Part shown: piece after piece, positions 50,090-59,050 of the stretch
Numbering within the stretch: the first letter of the stretch is position 1
Layout of the letters: each line of letters begins with the position of its first letter
Notes under the pieces: model-generated
Told to the model about the DNA's origin: nothing
Databases searched by the model: none
The model's input: the letters and a program-made list of their open reading frames with translations, nothing else
From: Micromonospora pallida
Lineage (GTDB): Bacteria > Actinomycetota > Actinomycetes > Mycobacteriales > Micromonosporaceae
Direction of reading: 5' to 3'
Length of the DNA stretch: 64,000 nucleotides
NCBI RefSeq assembly: GCF_900090325.1
Contig: NZ_FMHW01000002.1
Coordinates: 3,162,001-3,226,000, forward strand
Program-made: the position numbers and the translations under genes

Positions 50090-50350
50090 CGCCGATGGAT
50101 GGATCGGCTGATCTGGTACGGCAGCCCGGCATCTGCTGGCCCGCGCCGTCGATTCTCTTCCCGATCTCCGACCGGTACCCGCAGTCGGATCCCTGGCCTG
50201 TCGTGGCTGAGGTCGCGGTGGTTGCCCTCGGTGACCCGGTGATCGTGTCCGGCGTACCTGGGCGACTTCGACCCCGAGTTGCGCGCCGACGAACAACTCC
50301 TACAGCTCGCCCGGGCGGCCCGCGCCCAGATCACCGCCATCCCCGCCTGA
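50090..50350 (+). pseudogene. 3' remnant of a gene, with a +1 frame break
   Basis: A frame containing VVAEVAVVALGDPVIVSG meets a second frame YLGDFDPELRADEQLLQLARAARAQITAIPA-stop (given here as its beginning and end) if one G is dropped near 50258. The joined product looks like the C-terminus of a cytoplasmic protein, but no start or upstream domain can be found. Function unknown; it may be a relic left by deletion. Confidence 0.3.
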
Positions 50351-50413
50351 AGTGCCAACGCGGCAGTCGGAAGCCGTCCACCCAGACAAACCCCCACAAA
50401 GGAGAACACCCCC

Positions 50414-51349
50414 GTGCCTAAGACCAGACATGAGCGTGACCAGGAAAGCCTGCGCCGGCGGCTGGAGACCCTCCGGCTCCCGGTCTCGCCGCTGCGCCAC
50501 GCCGGCTTGTTGATCCCCGACCGGACCGACCCGCAATGGGAGCGGACACCCGAGACGGTCGGTGTCGGCCCGGACAATCGGGCCCTCGCCGTCTGGGCCA
50601 GCAGGGTGCAACCCCAACGGCGTCTGGTCACCGTGCATGACGGAAGCCGACAGCCGGTCCAGTCCGTGCAGCTCGACGGGTGCAGCCAACCTCGGTTCGT
50701 GCAGCCCTTACCCGGCGACCGCATCCTGCTCGTGCGCTCCCGGAACCGCGATGGCGCCAACGCGGAGATAAGGACCCCCGACGGACGACGTGAGCGCCAC
50801 GGTGACCTCGGCGACGCGATCGGTCACCTGCTGACCACGCCCACCGGCGCGATCTGGGCCGGCTACTTCGACGAGGCCATGGCCGGTCGTGGTCCCCAGA
50901 CACACGGACTCGCCCGCTTCACCGCAGCCCTCGAACCGGACTGGCTCTACCCGCAGCGACCGGCAATGCCGGAGATCTTCGACTGCTACGCCCTCAATCT
51001 CGCCGACGAGACGGCATGGACCTGCGCCGACACCCAGTTCCACCTCGTCTCCGTCACCGGCGGCAGGCCAACTGACCACGGCCCGGCCCCCTACCGCAGC
51101 GCACACGCCCTGCTGACCGACGGCACCCGCGGCGCGCTCATCTCCGGTTACGGACCCGCGTACGACCTGGTGACTCCGTTCCAGCTCGATGCCACAGCGG
51201 TGACACCCGCCGGCCAGCCGACCCGGCTCGTCCTGCCCGACGGCCTGGAGGTACGCGGGGCTCGTACCTTCTGTCGCGGCCCGGAACTCCACGTCATCAT
51301 CGGATCCTCCTGGTACCAAACCGATCTTGGGCTTTTGGGCCGGCGATAG
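50414..51349 (+). CDS. Hypothetical protein, probable beta-propeller
   Basis: GTG start behind AAAGGAGA; 311 residues without signal or membrane segment. Repeated strand patterns ending in small loops (RRLVTVHDGSRQPVQSV, GDRILLVRSRNRDG, GAIWAGYFDEAM, GLARFTAALEPDW, GALISGYGPAYDLV) suggest a propeller fold. I do not recognise the family. Codon 99 is TTA. It is the first intact gene after the damaged stretch at 49.5-50.4 kb. Confidence 0.7.
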   Translation: MPKTRHERDQESLRRRLETLRLPVSPLRHAGLLIPDRTDPQWERTPETVGVGPDNRALAVWASRVQPQRRLVTVHDGSRQPVQSVQLDGCSQPRFVQPLPGDRILLVRSRNRDGANAEIRTPDGRRERHGDLGDAIGHLLTTPTGAIWAGYFDEAMAGRGPQTHGLARFTAALEPDWLYPQRPAMPEIFDCYALNLADETAWTCADTQFHLVSVTGGRPTDHGPAPYRSAHALLTDGTRGALISGYGPAYDLVTPFQLDATAVTPAGQPTRLVLPDGLEVRGARTFCRGPELHVIIGSSWYQTDLGLLGRR

Positions 51350-51478
51350 GCTCGCCGCCAAGCCTCGGTGCCGCCGGGCCACGTGTGAGGCTCGCGGCGG
51401 CGATGGGGACTCCGGAGGAGAGAGTCACGACCGACTCGGTGAGGATGTCGCCGTATCCGTGCGGGTCGCCGTCCGCGG

Positions 51479-52027
51479 CTATGCCGTTCGGCTCGGGGTC
51501 GGCGAGCTGTCGAGCAGGGCGCCCAGTCGGTCGGCGGACTCGTCGGTCAGCAGGTAGACGCCCTGGAGACTGACGGCGCGTTCGAGACGGCCGTCCACGA
51601 CGTACTTCAGGGTGCGCGTCTCTCCGCGTCGGTTGCGCCAGGTCAGCTCGCCGAGCAGGTCGCCGGGGACCGCGACGTCGAAGCGGACCGGCGTCGCGTC
51701 GACGTGCACCGGACTCGCCCCGCATCCGCCGGCACCGAGCATCGCCCAGGCGTCGTGCCCCGGATAGGCCGGGTCACGCCAGGTTGCTGGGGCCGGGCCG
51801 CAACAGTCACGCCGCTGCTTGTCGACGACCCGGAGGCGGCTCACCAGGTAGACCACACACCGGTTGACATGCAGTGCGAAGACCGTGTCGCCGACACCGA
51901 CGCTGGTCCAACTGGGCAGGGACTGGTGCACCCCGCTGAACGCCACCGTGGGCCGTTGGCCGACGCGGTGCCGGCGGAGTTCCCGGCAGACGTCCTGGGT
52001 CCACAAGGCGGTGAAGGCATCCGACAT
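51479..52027 (-). CDS. Hypothetical protein
   Basis: The frame opens at 52072, but the ATG at 52027 (MSDAFTALWTQDVCRELR) is the better start and gives 182 residues. The N-terminal half (TVAFSGVHQSLPSWTSVGVG, VFALHVNRCVVYLVSRLRVV) is beta-rich and the C-terminal half includes LLGELTWRNRRGETRTL and GVYLLTDESADRLGALL. No known family is evident. It is downstream of, and on the same strand as, the WYL regulator with about 50 bp between them. Confidence 0.6.
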   Translation of the reverse strand: MSDAFTALWTQDVCRELRRHRVGQRPTVAFSGVHQSLPSWTSVGVGDTVFALHVNRCVVYLVSRLRVVDKQRRDCCGPAPATWRDPAYPGHDAWAMLGAGGCGASPVHVDATPVRFDVAVPGDLLGELTWRNRRGETRTLKYVVDGRLERAVSLQGVYLLTDESADRLGALLDSSPTPSRTA

Positions 52028-52078
52028 GGCCGTGAGCATAGAAGCGAGCACCGACAGGCCCGGTCCCGTCACGACCGG

Positions 52079-53044
52079 TCACGGGTGCTCCTGAGTGCCG
52101 GCGGTGAGACGTCGCCCCCAGTTGCGCATGTACTCGATGGCTTCCGGTGGTCCGTGCACGACGACCGGGGCTTCGAGTGCTCCAATGCAGAAGGTGGCCC
52201 AACCGAGGGAATCGGCTTCGATGTGCACCCGGCACGACATGTCATCGATAGGCTCCACGGTCCCGTAGTGCGCGATCTCGTCCCTCACCCGCTCAGCGGG
52301 GGCCTGGACCGTGGCATGAACGGAATACCTGCCGGGCATCGATCTGATCTGCGCGCGCACGTACTCCACGGGGTCGTCCGCAGGGAGCTGGCGTGGGGCG
52401 AACCTCTTCCCGGTACGGCGTGGGCCGTCGATCCGGTCGGCACGGAAGACGCGCCAGTCGCCCCGGCCGAGGTCCCAGGCGACGAGGTAGAGACGGCTCT
52501 CGACGCTGACGATCCGGTACGGGTCGATCGTCCGGTTGGCGACCTGACCGGTTCGCGTCCGGTAGGTGAACTCCAGCGTCTCGGCATCTCGGCAGGCCAG
52601 GGCAACGGTCGTCAACGAGGCGACATCGGTGATGGCGGCAGACTGCTCGGTGCCCTGCGCTGGGACGGCGACGGCTCGGAGGCTGTCGATGCGGCGCCGG
52701 ATACGCACGGGAAGCACCTGGACGATCTTGGCCAGGGCGCTGAGCGCGGCATCCCCGGACGTCGGGTAGGCGCCGGAGGCGATCTCCTTGAGCCCCATGA
52801 CGACGGCGGCAGCCTCCTCCTCACTGAGCACCAGGGGCGGGAGGGAGGCACCTGGGCTGAGCTGGTAGCCACCGCCGGTGCCTCTCGTCGTGGTGATCGG
52901 ATACCCGAGCTCTTGCAGGCCGTCGACGTCACGGCGAAGCGTGCGCTGACTGACACCGAGTCGACGGGCGAGTTCGTCGCCGGGCCAATGACGCCGGCTC
53001 TGAAGCAGTCCGAGGAGTTCGAGGACTCGGGTGCTGCTCGACAT
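52079..53044 (-). CDS. WYL-domain transcriptional regulator (YafY/DeoR-type HTH)
   Basis: A 321-residue regulator. Residues 1-65 form the HTH_11 winged helix (RVLELLGLLQSRRHWPGDEL, GVSQRTLRRDVDGLQELGYP), and the WYL domain follows from about 140 with TYRTRTGQVANRTIDPYRIV and LYLVAWDLGRGDWRVFRADRI. WYL proteins bind small molecules or nucleic acid and often control an adjacent divergent gene. Here the divergent gene is an NmrA-type protein, with a perfect inverted repeat in the gap. Confidence 0.9.
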   Translation of the reverse strand: MSSSTRVLELLGLLQSRRHWPGDELARRLGVSQRTLRRDVDGLQELGYPITTTRGTGGGYQLSPGASLPPLVLSEEEAAAVVMGLKEIASGAYPTSGDAALSALAKIVQVLPVRIRRRIDSLRAVAVPAQGTEQSAAITDVASLTTVALACRDAETLEFTYRTRTGQVANRTIDPYRIVSVESRLYLVAWDLGRGDWRVFRADRIDGPRRTGKRFAPRQLPADDPVEYVRAQIRSMPGRYSVHATVQAPAERVRDEIAHYGTVEPIDDMSCRVHIEADSLGWATFCIGALEAPVVVHGPPEAIEYMRNWGRRLTAGTQEHP

Positions 53045-53062
53045 GACTCGACTCTAGCGGCA

Positions 53063-53087
53063 CTTGTGGCCACATTTCGGCCACAAG
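53063..53087. promoter_or_regulatory. Perfect inverted repeat in the WYL/NmrA divergent promoter
   Basis: CTTGTGGCC (53063-53071) and GGCCACAAG (53079-53087) are nine-base perfect arms separated by seven AT-rich bases. The repeat is 19 bp before the regulator start and 46 bp before the NmrA-type start, the right place for control of both genes by the WYL protein. Confidence 0.75.
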
Positions 53088-53132
53088 GGTGGTGAGGATG
53101 GGGAGTGCCATGGAACCGAAAGGACCTACGAC

Positions 53133-53957
53133 ATGCGCATCCTCGTCACCGGAGCAACCGGCCAGGTCGGGCGTCACCTCGTCGCTCACCTTCACGAGGC
53201 CGGGCACGACGTCCGAGCACTCACCCGCAACCCCGCAAGGGCCGAGCTACCGCCCGGCGTCCGGGCGGTAGCAGGCGACCTGACCGACACCACCACGCTC
53301 GGACCCGCCTTCGAAGGAGTCGAGGGGGTTCACCTGATCACCTTCGGCGGCGATGGCTCCGAAGATCTGACCAACGGCTCGGAGATCATCGACCTCGCCG
53401 AGCGCCATGGCGTCGGTCGGGCCACCGTACTCGGTGGCTGGGCTCCCACCAGCATCGAAAGCGCCCTCATGGCCAGCAGCATCAGCTGGAGCATCCTGCA
53501 ACCCGTGGAGTTCATGGGCAATGCCCTCGAATGGGCCGAGGAGATCCGCGCCAAGCGCACCGTCTCCATGCTCGCCGCCTACCCCAGCGCGATGGTGCAC
53601 GAAGCGGACATCGCCAGCGTCGCCGCGACTGCGCTCACCCACGATGGTCACGGGGGACGGACCTACCCGCTCACCGGACCAGAAGCGCTCACCCCACGGG
53701 ACCGAACCCGGATTCTCGCCGAAACCACCGGTCAGGACATCGCCTTCGTGCAACTCACCGAGGACGGCGAACGTGCTCGGCTGCGAGGTTACGGCTACGA
53801 CGACGACTACGTGGAGTTCGGAATCCAGTTGGCCACCAACCCTCCCGATGTCGCCGGGGTGGTTCTGCCCACCGTCGAGGACGTCACCGGGCATCCCGCT
53901 CGAACCTTCGCCCAGTGGGCACAGGAACACTCCGGGCAGTTCCGCACCACGCTCTGA
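53133..53957 (+). CDS. NmrA-family NAD(P)-binding protein
   Basis: The ATG at 53133 (MRILVTGATGQVGRHLV) behind AAAGGACC gives 274 residues; the frame upstream to 53064 covers the operator and is not used. GATGQVG is the Rossmann dinucleotide site near the N-terminus. There is no YxxxK catalytic pair, and the segments GGWAPTSIESALMASSISW and LQPVEFMGNALEW are as in NmrA/QorB-like redox sensors or quinone reductases. Probably repressed by the divergent WYL regulator. Confidence 0.85.
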   Translation: MRILVTGATGQVGRHLVAHLHEAGHDVRALTRNPARAELPPGVRAVAGDLTDTTTLGPAFEGVEGVHLITFGGDGSEDLTNGSEIIDLAERHGVGRATVLGGWAPTSIESALMASSISWSILQPVEFMGNALEWAEEIRAKRTVSMLAAYPSAMVHEADIASVAATALTHDGHGGRTYPLTGPEALTPRDRTRILAETTGQDIAFVQLTEDGERARLRGYGYDDDYVEFGIQLATNPPDVAGVVLPTVEDVTGHPARTFAQWAQEHSGQFRTTL

Positions 53958-53962
53958 CGTCG

Positions 53963-54148
53963 TCAGCGTAGACGGCAGAGCCAGTAAGCATCTCCGTCGT
54001 GCCGGACCACAGCTCCGTCTGGCTGTCGGACGCAGACCGCTGTGCCCTCGATCCATACCTGCTCGCCAGCGCGGAGGAACAGCGGTCGCGGAAGCTCGAC
54101 CACCCAGTCGTCGGCCACGATCGTGGTGGCGAGGGTCAGTCGGGTCAT
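53963..54148 (-). CDS. Small hypothetical protein
   Basis: The ATG at 54148 (MTRLTLATTIVADDWVVEL) gives 61 residues, with a longer alternative start at 54208 (81 residues). The sequence is beta-rich and reads naturally (FLRAGEQVWIEGTAV, DGDAYWLCRLR). It converges with the NmrA-type gene, with only five bases between the stops. Short, unrecognised, moderate support only. Confidence 0.45.
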   Translation of the reverse strand: MTRLTLATTIVADDWVVELPRPLFLRAGEQVWIEGTAVCVRQPDGAVVRHDGDAYWLCRLR

Positions 54149-54446
54149 CGGTAGGGGGTCGGTCCGGACTTCTCCGGAGCCATCGCCTCGGCTGCGTCCC
54201 ATCCGCACAGGTTACCGACATACGTCGCCTTCTTGCCATGAACCAGACCCGACCGCCCGGACAGACCGTGACGGGACCGCCGAACCGGTCGACGGGGCCG
54301 TACGCCGCCCATCAGGACCCGGATCGGCCTACTCCGGTGCAGGCCGGGACCGTCGTGCGGCCGGCGCTGCCCTCGGCCCCGTTGTGACCGGCAGCACCAA
54401 GAGTCCGTCCCTCCCGTGCAAGACGCATGCCGGTCGCGGAAGCACA

Positions 54447-54462
54447 GTTACACGGGTGTCAA
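54447..54462. promoter_or_regulatory. Weak operator-like site before the ABC importer
   Basis: GTTACACGGGTGTCAA carries the half-site GTTACAC and an imperfect mirror GTGTCAA with two bases between, 33 bp before the first permease gene. The half-site is identical to that of the palindromes at 58985-59019, but the spacing differs, so binding by the same LacI protein is uncertain. The remainder of 54149-54494 shows no gene. Confidence 0.35.
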
Positions 54463-54494
54463 GCGCAATGCCGAGTCTCACGAAAGTCGGGGAC

Positions 54495-55436
54495 ATGAAC
54501 GACCTGGCTAGTACCGCGGCCAAGCCGGCCGCCTCCGCCACGGCCGACGGCCGACCGCCGGCGACCCGGCGCAAGCGCCGGTCGTGGCTGTGGCTGTTCA
54601 TGCTGCCGGCGGCGGTGCCCTACCTGTTCGTGGTGGTGCTACCGAGCCTGCAGGGCACCGGCTACGCGTTCACCGACTGGGACGGTCTGAATCCGGACTG
54701 GTCGTTCGTGGGGCTGGACAACTTCGCGCGGTTGCTCGACGACCCACACGCGATGCGGGCCCTGCGGAACACCCTCGCGCTCGTGGTCACCATCACGCTG
54801 CTGGAGAACGGGATCGGGCTCCTCCTGGCGCTCGCCCTCAACGGCCGGTTGAAGAGCAAGAACCTGCTCCGCCTCATCTTCTTCATGCCGGTCGTGGTGA
54901 TCTCCGTCGTGGTCGCGTTCCTCTGGCAGTTCATCTACACGCCGGACGGTCCGATCAACGAGGTGTTGCGTGCCGTCGGGCTGGCCGACCTGGCCAGCAA
55001 CTGGCTGGGCGACCCGTCGCTGGCCCTCTGGGCGATCGCGATCATCGTCGTCTGGCAGTTCTCCGGGTACTCCATGGTCATCTTCCTCGCCGGCCTACAG
55101 GCGGTGCCCGCCGAGCAGTTGGAGGCGGCGGCGCTGGACGGCGCGGGCGCGTGGCCGAGGTTCTGGCACATCGTCCGGCCACTGCTAGCTCCTGCCATCA
55201 CGGTCAACCTGGTGCTGTCCCTGGTTCGAGGGTTCATGATCTTCGACCAGATCTGGGTGACCACGCAGGGCGGTCCGGCCCAGTCGACCGACTCACTGTC
55301 GACGCTGCTGTACCGCAACGCCTTCCAGTACGGGGAGTTCGGCTACAGCGCCGCGCTGGCGGTCGTGCTGACCCTGTTCATCGGCGTGGTCGCCGTCGTC
55401 CAGTACCGTTTCCTGCTGCGCGGGGGTGACAAGTGA
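54495..55436 (+). CDS. Carbohydrate/polyol ABC transporter permease (MalF type)
   Basis: The ATG at 54495 (MNDLASTAAKPAASATADG) gives 313 residues; the frame upstream is non-coding. Six membrane segments start with WLWLFMLPAAVPYLFVVVL. The coupling loop is LEAAALDGAGAWPRFWHIVRP, a good EAA motif. It is the first gene of an importer operon and overlaps the next permease by four bases (GTGA). By context the substrate is probably a tetritol or related polyol. No ATPase gene is present in this cluster. Confidence 0.9.
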   Translation: MNDLASTAAKPAASATADGRPPATRRKRRSWLWLFMLPAAVPYLFVVVLPSLQGTGYAFTDWDGLNPDWSFVGLDNFARLLDDPHAMRALRNTLALVVTITLLENGIGLLLALALNGRLKSKNLLRLIFFMPVVVISVVVAFLWQFIYTPDGPINEVLRAVGLADLASNWLGDPSLALWAIAIIVVWQFSGYSMVIFLAGLQAVPAEQLEAAALDGAGAWPRFWHIVRPLLAPAITVNLVLSLVRGFMIFDQIWVTTQGGPAQSTDSLSTLLYRNAFQYGEFGYSAALAVVLTLFIGVVAVVQYRFLLRGGDK

Positions 55437-56254
55437 ACCGCTACACCTGGCGGAGCGCGTCCCTGGAGAGCGTGATGTTCATGGTCGCGCTGCTCTTCCT
55501 CTTCCCCATCTACATTCTGATCAACCTGGCCATCCGGCCGGCCGACGACCTGTCGTCGCCGGTGGCGCCGACGAAGAGTCCGACGTTCCTCAACTTCGTC
55601 GACGCCTGGAACCAGGCCAGCATCGGCGGCGCGATGGCCAACAGCATGATCATCACGGTGGTCAGCGTGGCGTTGTTGGTGCTGCTCTCCTCGCTCGCCG
55701 CGTACCCGCTGGCCCGGCTCACCTCGAAATGGTCCAGCCTCGCGTTCTACGGATTCATGGTCGGCCTGCTGGTGCCGTTCCAGTTGGGGCTGATTCCGCT
55801 CTACAAGATGATGCGCGACATCGGGCTGCTGGGCAGCATCCTGCCGCTGATCATCATCTACGTCGGGCTGCGCATCCCGTTCTCGCTCTTCCTCTACGTG
55901 CAGTTCCTCCGGCAGATCCCGTTGGACTACGAGGAGGCCGCGGCGATCGACGGGTGCTCCCCGGCCCGGGCGTTCTTTCGGGTGGTCTTCCCCCTGCTGC
56001 GTCCGGTGACCGGCACGGTGGTCATCCTGAACGGGTTGTTCATCTGGAACGACTTCCTCAAGCCGCTGCTCTACCTGAGCGGCACCAGCAACCAGACCCT
56101 CCCGGTGGCGATCTACACCTTCGTCGGCGAGTACGAGTCCCAGTGGGAACTCATCTTCGCCGCCCTGATCCTGGGCGCGCTGCCGGTGCTGATCGCCTTC
56201 TTCTTCCTCCAGAAATCACTTATCCAAGGGTTCTCCAGCGGAGTCAAGGGTTGA
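55433..56254 (+). CDS. Carbohydrate/polyol ABC transporter permease (MalG type)
   Basis: GTG start overlapping the upstream stop; 273 residues with six membrane segments. The EAA-loop reads YEEAAAIDGCSPARAFFRVVFP and is complete. NLAIRPADDLSSPVAPT near the N-terminus is typical of the second permease of sugar importers. Confidence 0.92.
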   Translation: MNRYTWRSASLESVMFMVALLFLFPIYILINLAIRPADDLSSPVAPTKSPTFLNFVDAWNQASIGGAMANSMIITVVSVALLVLLSSLAAYPLARLTSKWSSLAFYGFMVGLLVPFQLGLIPLYKMMRDIGLLGSILPLIIIYVGLRIPFSLFLYVQFLRQIPLDYEEAAAIDGCSPARAFFRVVFPLLRPVTGTVVILNGLFIWNDFLKPLLYLSGTSNQTLPVAIYTFVGEYESQWELIFAALILGALPVLIAFFFLQKSLIQGFSSGVKG

Positions 56255-56327
56255 CCCGAATCGCCGCCCACCGGCCCCGTTCCCGCAACGGGCTCCGCGC
56301 AGGCGTCCAGTTACGAAAGGCATCGAG

Positions 56328-57605
56328 GTGAGAGACGTGTCTCGACGGCTCACAAGTGGCATCGCGGCAGTCGGTGCGGTGGCGCTGATGTTGACCGGGT
56401 GCAGCACCGACGCCGGCTCCTCCAGTCAGTCCAGCGACAAGCTGACCATCGCCTGGAAGGGCTCGGAGAAGCTCGGCATCGACGCGGTGGTCGAGCAGTA
56501 CAAGAAGGACTTCCCTGACCGTGAGGTGGTCGTGACGACCGCCGACGTGGAGCAGTACCAGGCGACACTGCGTACCCAGATCAGCGCCGGCACCGCCGCG
56601 GACGTGGTCTTCGTCTGGCCGGGTGACGGCAACCCGGGCGCGATCCGCCAGATCGCGCCGGGCGGCTTCCTCGAGGACCTCTCCGACCACGACTGGGTGC
56701 AGAAGTACCCGGCGTCGCTGAAGCCCCTCACCGAGGTCGACGGCAAGACCTACCTGATGGCGCCCACGGTGACCGCGTTCGGCCCGTTCTACAACGAGGC
56801 CGCCCTCAAGGAGACGGGCGCGACCGCGCCGAAGGTCTGGGACGAGGTCATTCCCTTCTGCAAGGCCGTGAAGGCTGCCGGCAAGTCCGCGTACGCGTTG
56901 GGCGCGGCGGCGCTGAACAACACGCAGAACCCGCTGTACTCGCTGGTTCCCTCGCTGGTCTACGGCGCCGACCGCGACTTCGACGAGAAGCTGAAGAGCG
57001 GGCAGACCTCGTTCGCGAAGAACGAGGGCTGGCAGCAGTCGATGCGGAAGTACGAGGAGATGGCGAAGGCGGGCTGCTTCGGCGAGAACGCCACCGGCAC
57101 CACGACCGACCAGCAGATCCAGCTGGTGGCGTCGGGCAAGTCCGTCGGTATGTTCACGATCGCCTACCAGTTGGGCGCCCTGCACAAGGCCGCGCCGAAC
57201 GCCAAGTTCGTCTTCACGCCCCTCACCGGCGGCAACGACCCCAACAACCTGCTGCTGGCCGCCTCCAGCGCCGGTGGCGCGGCGGTGAACGCCAAGGCCA
57301 AGAACAAGAAGCTCGCGCTCGAGTTCGTCGACTACCTGGCGTCGCCGAAGGTCATGAAGATCTACAACGACGCGTTGATGGGGGCCGTTCCGTCGATCTC
57401 GACGGGGGAGGCGGCCAGCGACGAGAACCGTGCGGTCATCACTGAGTATCTCGAGGCCGGCAAGACGGTGCCGTTCCTGAACCAGAACTGGCCCAACGCC
57501 CGGGTCGAGCAGGCCATGTACGCGGCGATCCAGGCCATGCTCGCGGGTGAGGGCTCGTCCGCCGACGTGCTCGCGGCAATGGACGCGGAGTACAAGCGCC
57601 AGTAG
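56328..57605 (+). CDS. Extracellular solute-binding lipoprotein
   Basis: GTG at 56328 with AAAGG seven bases upstream (a second GTG at 56337 is an alternative); 425 residues. Lipobox LTGC with Cys25. The mature part follows the family 1 binding-protein pattern: LTIAWKGSEKLGIDAVVEQ, TAADVVFVWPGDGN, GKTYLMAPTVTAFGPFYN and KLALEFVDYLASPKVM. It should deliver the substrate to the two permeases encoded before it. Confidence 0.92.
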   Translation: MRDVSRRLTSGIAAVGAVALMLTGCSTDAGSSSQSSDKLTIAWKGSEKLGIDAVVEQYKKDFPDREVVVTTADVEQYQATLRTQISAGTAADVVFVWPGDGNPGAIRQIAPGGFLEDLSDHDWVQKYPASLKPLTEVDGKTYLMAPTVTAFGPFYNEAALKETGATAPKVWDEVIPFCKAVKAAGKSAYALGAAALNNTQNPLYSLVPSLVYGADRDFDEKLKSGQTSFAKNEGWQQSMRKYEEMAKAGCFGENATGTTTDQQIQLVASGKSVGMFTIAYQLGALHKAAPNAKFVFTPLTGGNDPNNLLLAASSAGGAAVNAKAKNKKLALEFVDYLASPKVMKIYNDALMGAVPSISTGEAASDENRAVITEYLEAGKTVPFLNQNWPNARVEQAMYAAIQAMLAGEGSSADVLAAMDAEYKRQ

Positions 57606-57615
57606 TCACCCCCGT

Positions 57616-57654
57616 TGTCGCGCAGGCCTCCGGCATCCGGTGGCCTGCGCGACA
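57616..57654. terminator. Hairpin terminator after the importer genes
   Basis: TGTCGCGCAGGCC (57616-57628) and GGCCTGCGCGACA (57642-57654) are perfect 13-bp arms with a 13-base loop, 11 bp after the binding-protein stop. It separates the importer genes from the LacI gene. Confidence 0.85.
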
Positions 57655-57766
57655 GCGGCTGTCGAAGTCTCGGTAACCCGCGACGGCCTGATAGAACCAT
57701 GGTGCTGCCGGACGCTTGGTGGAAGTGGACATGGTGGCGGGACCCGACCATCGAAAGGACGAGGAG

Positions 57767-58756
57767 ATGGCTGGCGACGCGAGCCTCCCCGGACCGCGGC
57801 CGGGGCGCCGGGTGACGAGCGCGGACGTCGCACGGGCCTCCGGAGTGTCCCGGGCCACGGTCAGCTACGTACTGAACAATGTGGCCAACAAGTCGGTCTC
57901 GGAGAGCACCCGGCAGCTCGTCCTGGCCACCGCGCAACGGCTCGGCCACATCCCGTACGCGCCGGCCAGGTCGCTGCGGCTGGGCCGCAGCGACATCGTC
58001 CTGGCGCTGGTCCGGGACCTCACGTACGGCTACATCCACGACCGGGTGCTCGAGGTGCTGGACGTGGCCCTGGCGCGACGCGGCTTCGTGTTGTTGATAC
58101 ACCGGTACTCCGAACAGGTGCGCCCGTTGTCGGAGCTGTGGCCGATGGTCGCCCCGGCGCTGGTGGTGTCGATGGGTGGCCTCTCGGTCCCGGAGATGTC
58201 CTCCATCCAGGACTCCCGGGCCAAGCTCGTCGGTGTTCAGGGCCTGTTCCCGCACGAGCGCGCGGGCGAGATGCAGGTCGAGTACCTGCACTCGCGGGGC
58301 CACCGCCGGATCGGCTACGCCTTCCCGGCGAACCCCAGCGTCGAACTCATCGCCGCCGAACGGTTGGCCGGAGCCCGGCGCGCCTGTGCCCGGCTGGGCA
58401 TCCCGGAGCCGGTGCTCCAGGAAGTGGACCTGAACGACGGCGACACGGTGTTCGCCGCCCTGGACGCCTGGGCCGCCGCGCCGGAGGCGATCACCGGGGT
58501 GTGTGCGCACAACGACGACATCGCCCTCATGCTCTCGTCCGGTCTGACCGCCCGTGGACTGCGGGCCGGAACGGACCTGGCCGTCATCGGAGTCGACAAC
58601 ATACCGCTCGCCCGGATCGGCATCACCACCGTCGAGATCAACGCGGACGCCTTCGCCGACCAGATCGTGCAGTCGGTGCTCGACACGTTGGACGACCGTG
58701 TCGCGGAGCCCAAGCAGCGGGAACTGCTCCGGCTCATCGTCCGCGACTCCGCATAG
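57767..58756 (+). CDS. LacI-family transcriptional regulator
   Basis: The ATG at 57767 (MAGDASLPGPRPGRRVTSA) follows AAGGACGAGGAG and gives 329 residues. The headpiece reads VTSADVARASGVSRATVSYV with the hinge helix SLRLGRSD region after it. The effector domain is of the periplasmic-binding fold (EYLHSRGHRRIGYAFP, ITGVCAHNDDIALMLSSGL, DLAVIGVDNIPLARIGITTV cut to its parts). It stands between the importer and the tetritol-type genes and is the likely binder of the palindromes at 58985-59019. Confidence 0.9.
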   Translation: MAGDASLPGPRPGRRVTSADVARASGVSRATVSYVLNNVANKSVSESTRQLVLATAQRLGHIPYAPARSLRLGRSDIVLALVRDLTYGYIHDRVLEVLDVALARRGFVLLIHRYSEQVRPLSELWPMVAPALVVSMGGLSVPEMSSIQDSRAKLVGVQGLFPHERAGEMQVEYLHSRGHRRIGYAFPANPSVELIAAERLAGARRACARLGIPEPVLQEVDLNDGDTVFAALDAWAAAPEAITGVCAHNDDIALMLSSGLTARGLRAGTDLAVIGVDNIPLARIGITTVEINADAFADQIVQSVLDTLDDRVAEPKQRELLRLIVRDSA

Positions 58757-58984
58757 CCCGACACCCGCGCCCTCCCCCACCGCCGCCCGGAGAGCCCGCT
58801 CCCCACGTTCCTGGCGCCTCAGCCACACGACCCGCCGCCCATTCCACCGCCGCCGGCCATGAGTCGCCAGCCCATCGGTGGCCGTAAGTGTGGTCACGAA
58901 TGCTGACGGTAGTGGTTGATCTCGACTGCGGGAGTCTCCGCCGCAGAGCCGCAGCGCGGAGCAAAGTTCCTGGTTGCAGGCAGG

Positions 58985-59019
58985 TTACACGTGTAGACCT
59001 CGCGAGATTACACGTGTAA
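58985..59019. promoter_or_regulatory. Two adjacent LacI-type operators
   Basis: TACACGTGTA (58986-58995, flanked as TTACACGTGTAG) and TTACACGTGTAA (59008-59019) are palindromes with a central CG, the LacI-family form. Their centres are 23 bp apart, about two helical turns, and the second ends 31 bp before the AraC gene. The rest of the 58757-59050 gap shows no gene. Confidence 0.75.
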
Positions 59020-59050
59020 CTTCCCCGGTAGGTCTTGAAGGAGGTAGAAA

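Noticed and set aside
54238..54387. Possible 49-residue gene before the ABC importer
   Set aside because: Pro/Thr-rich composition, no ribosome site, and it would overlap nothing conserved.
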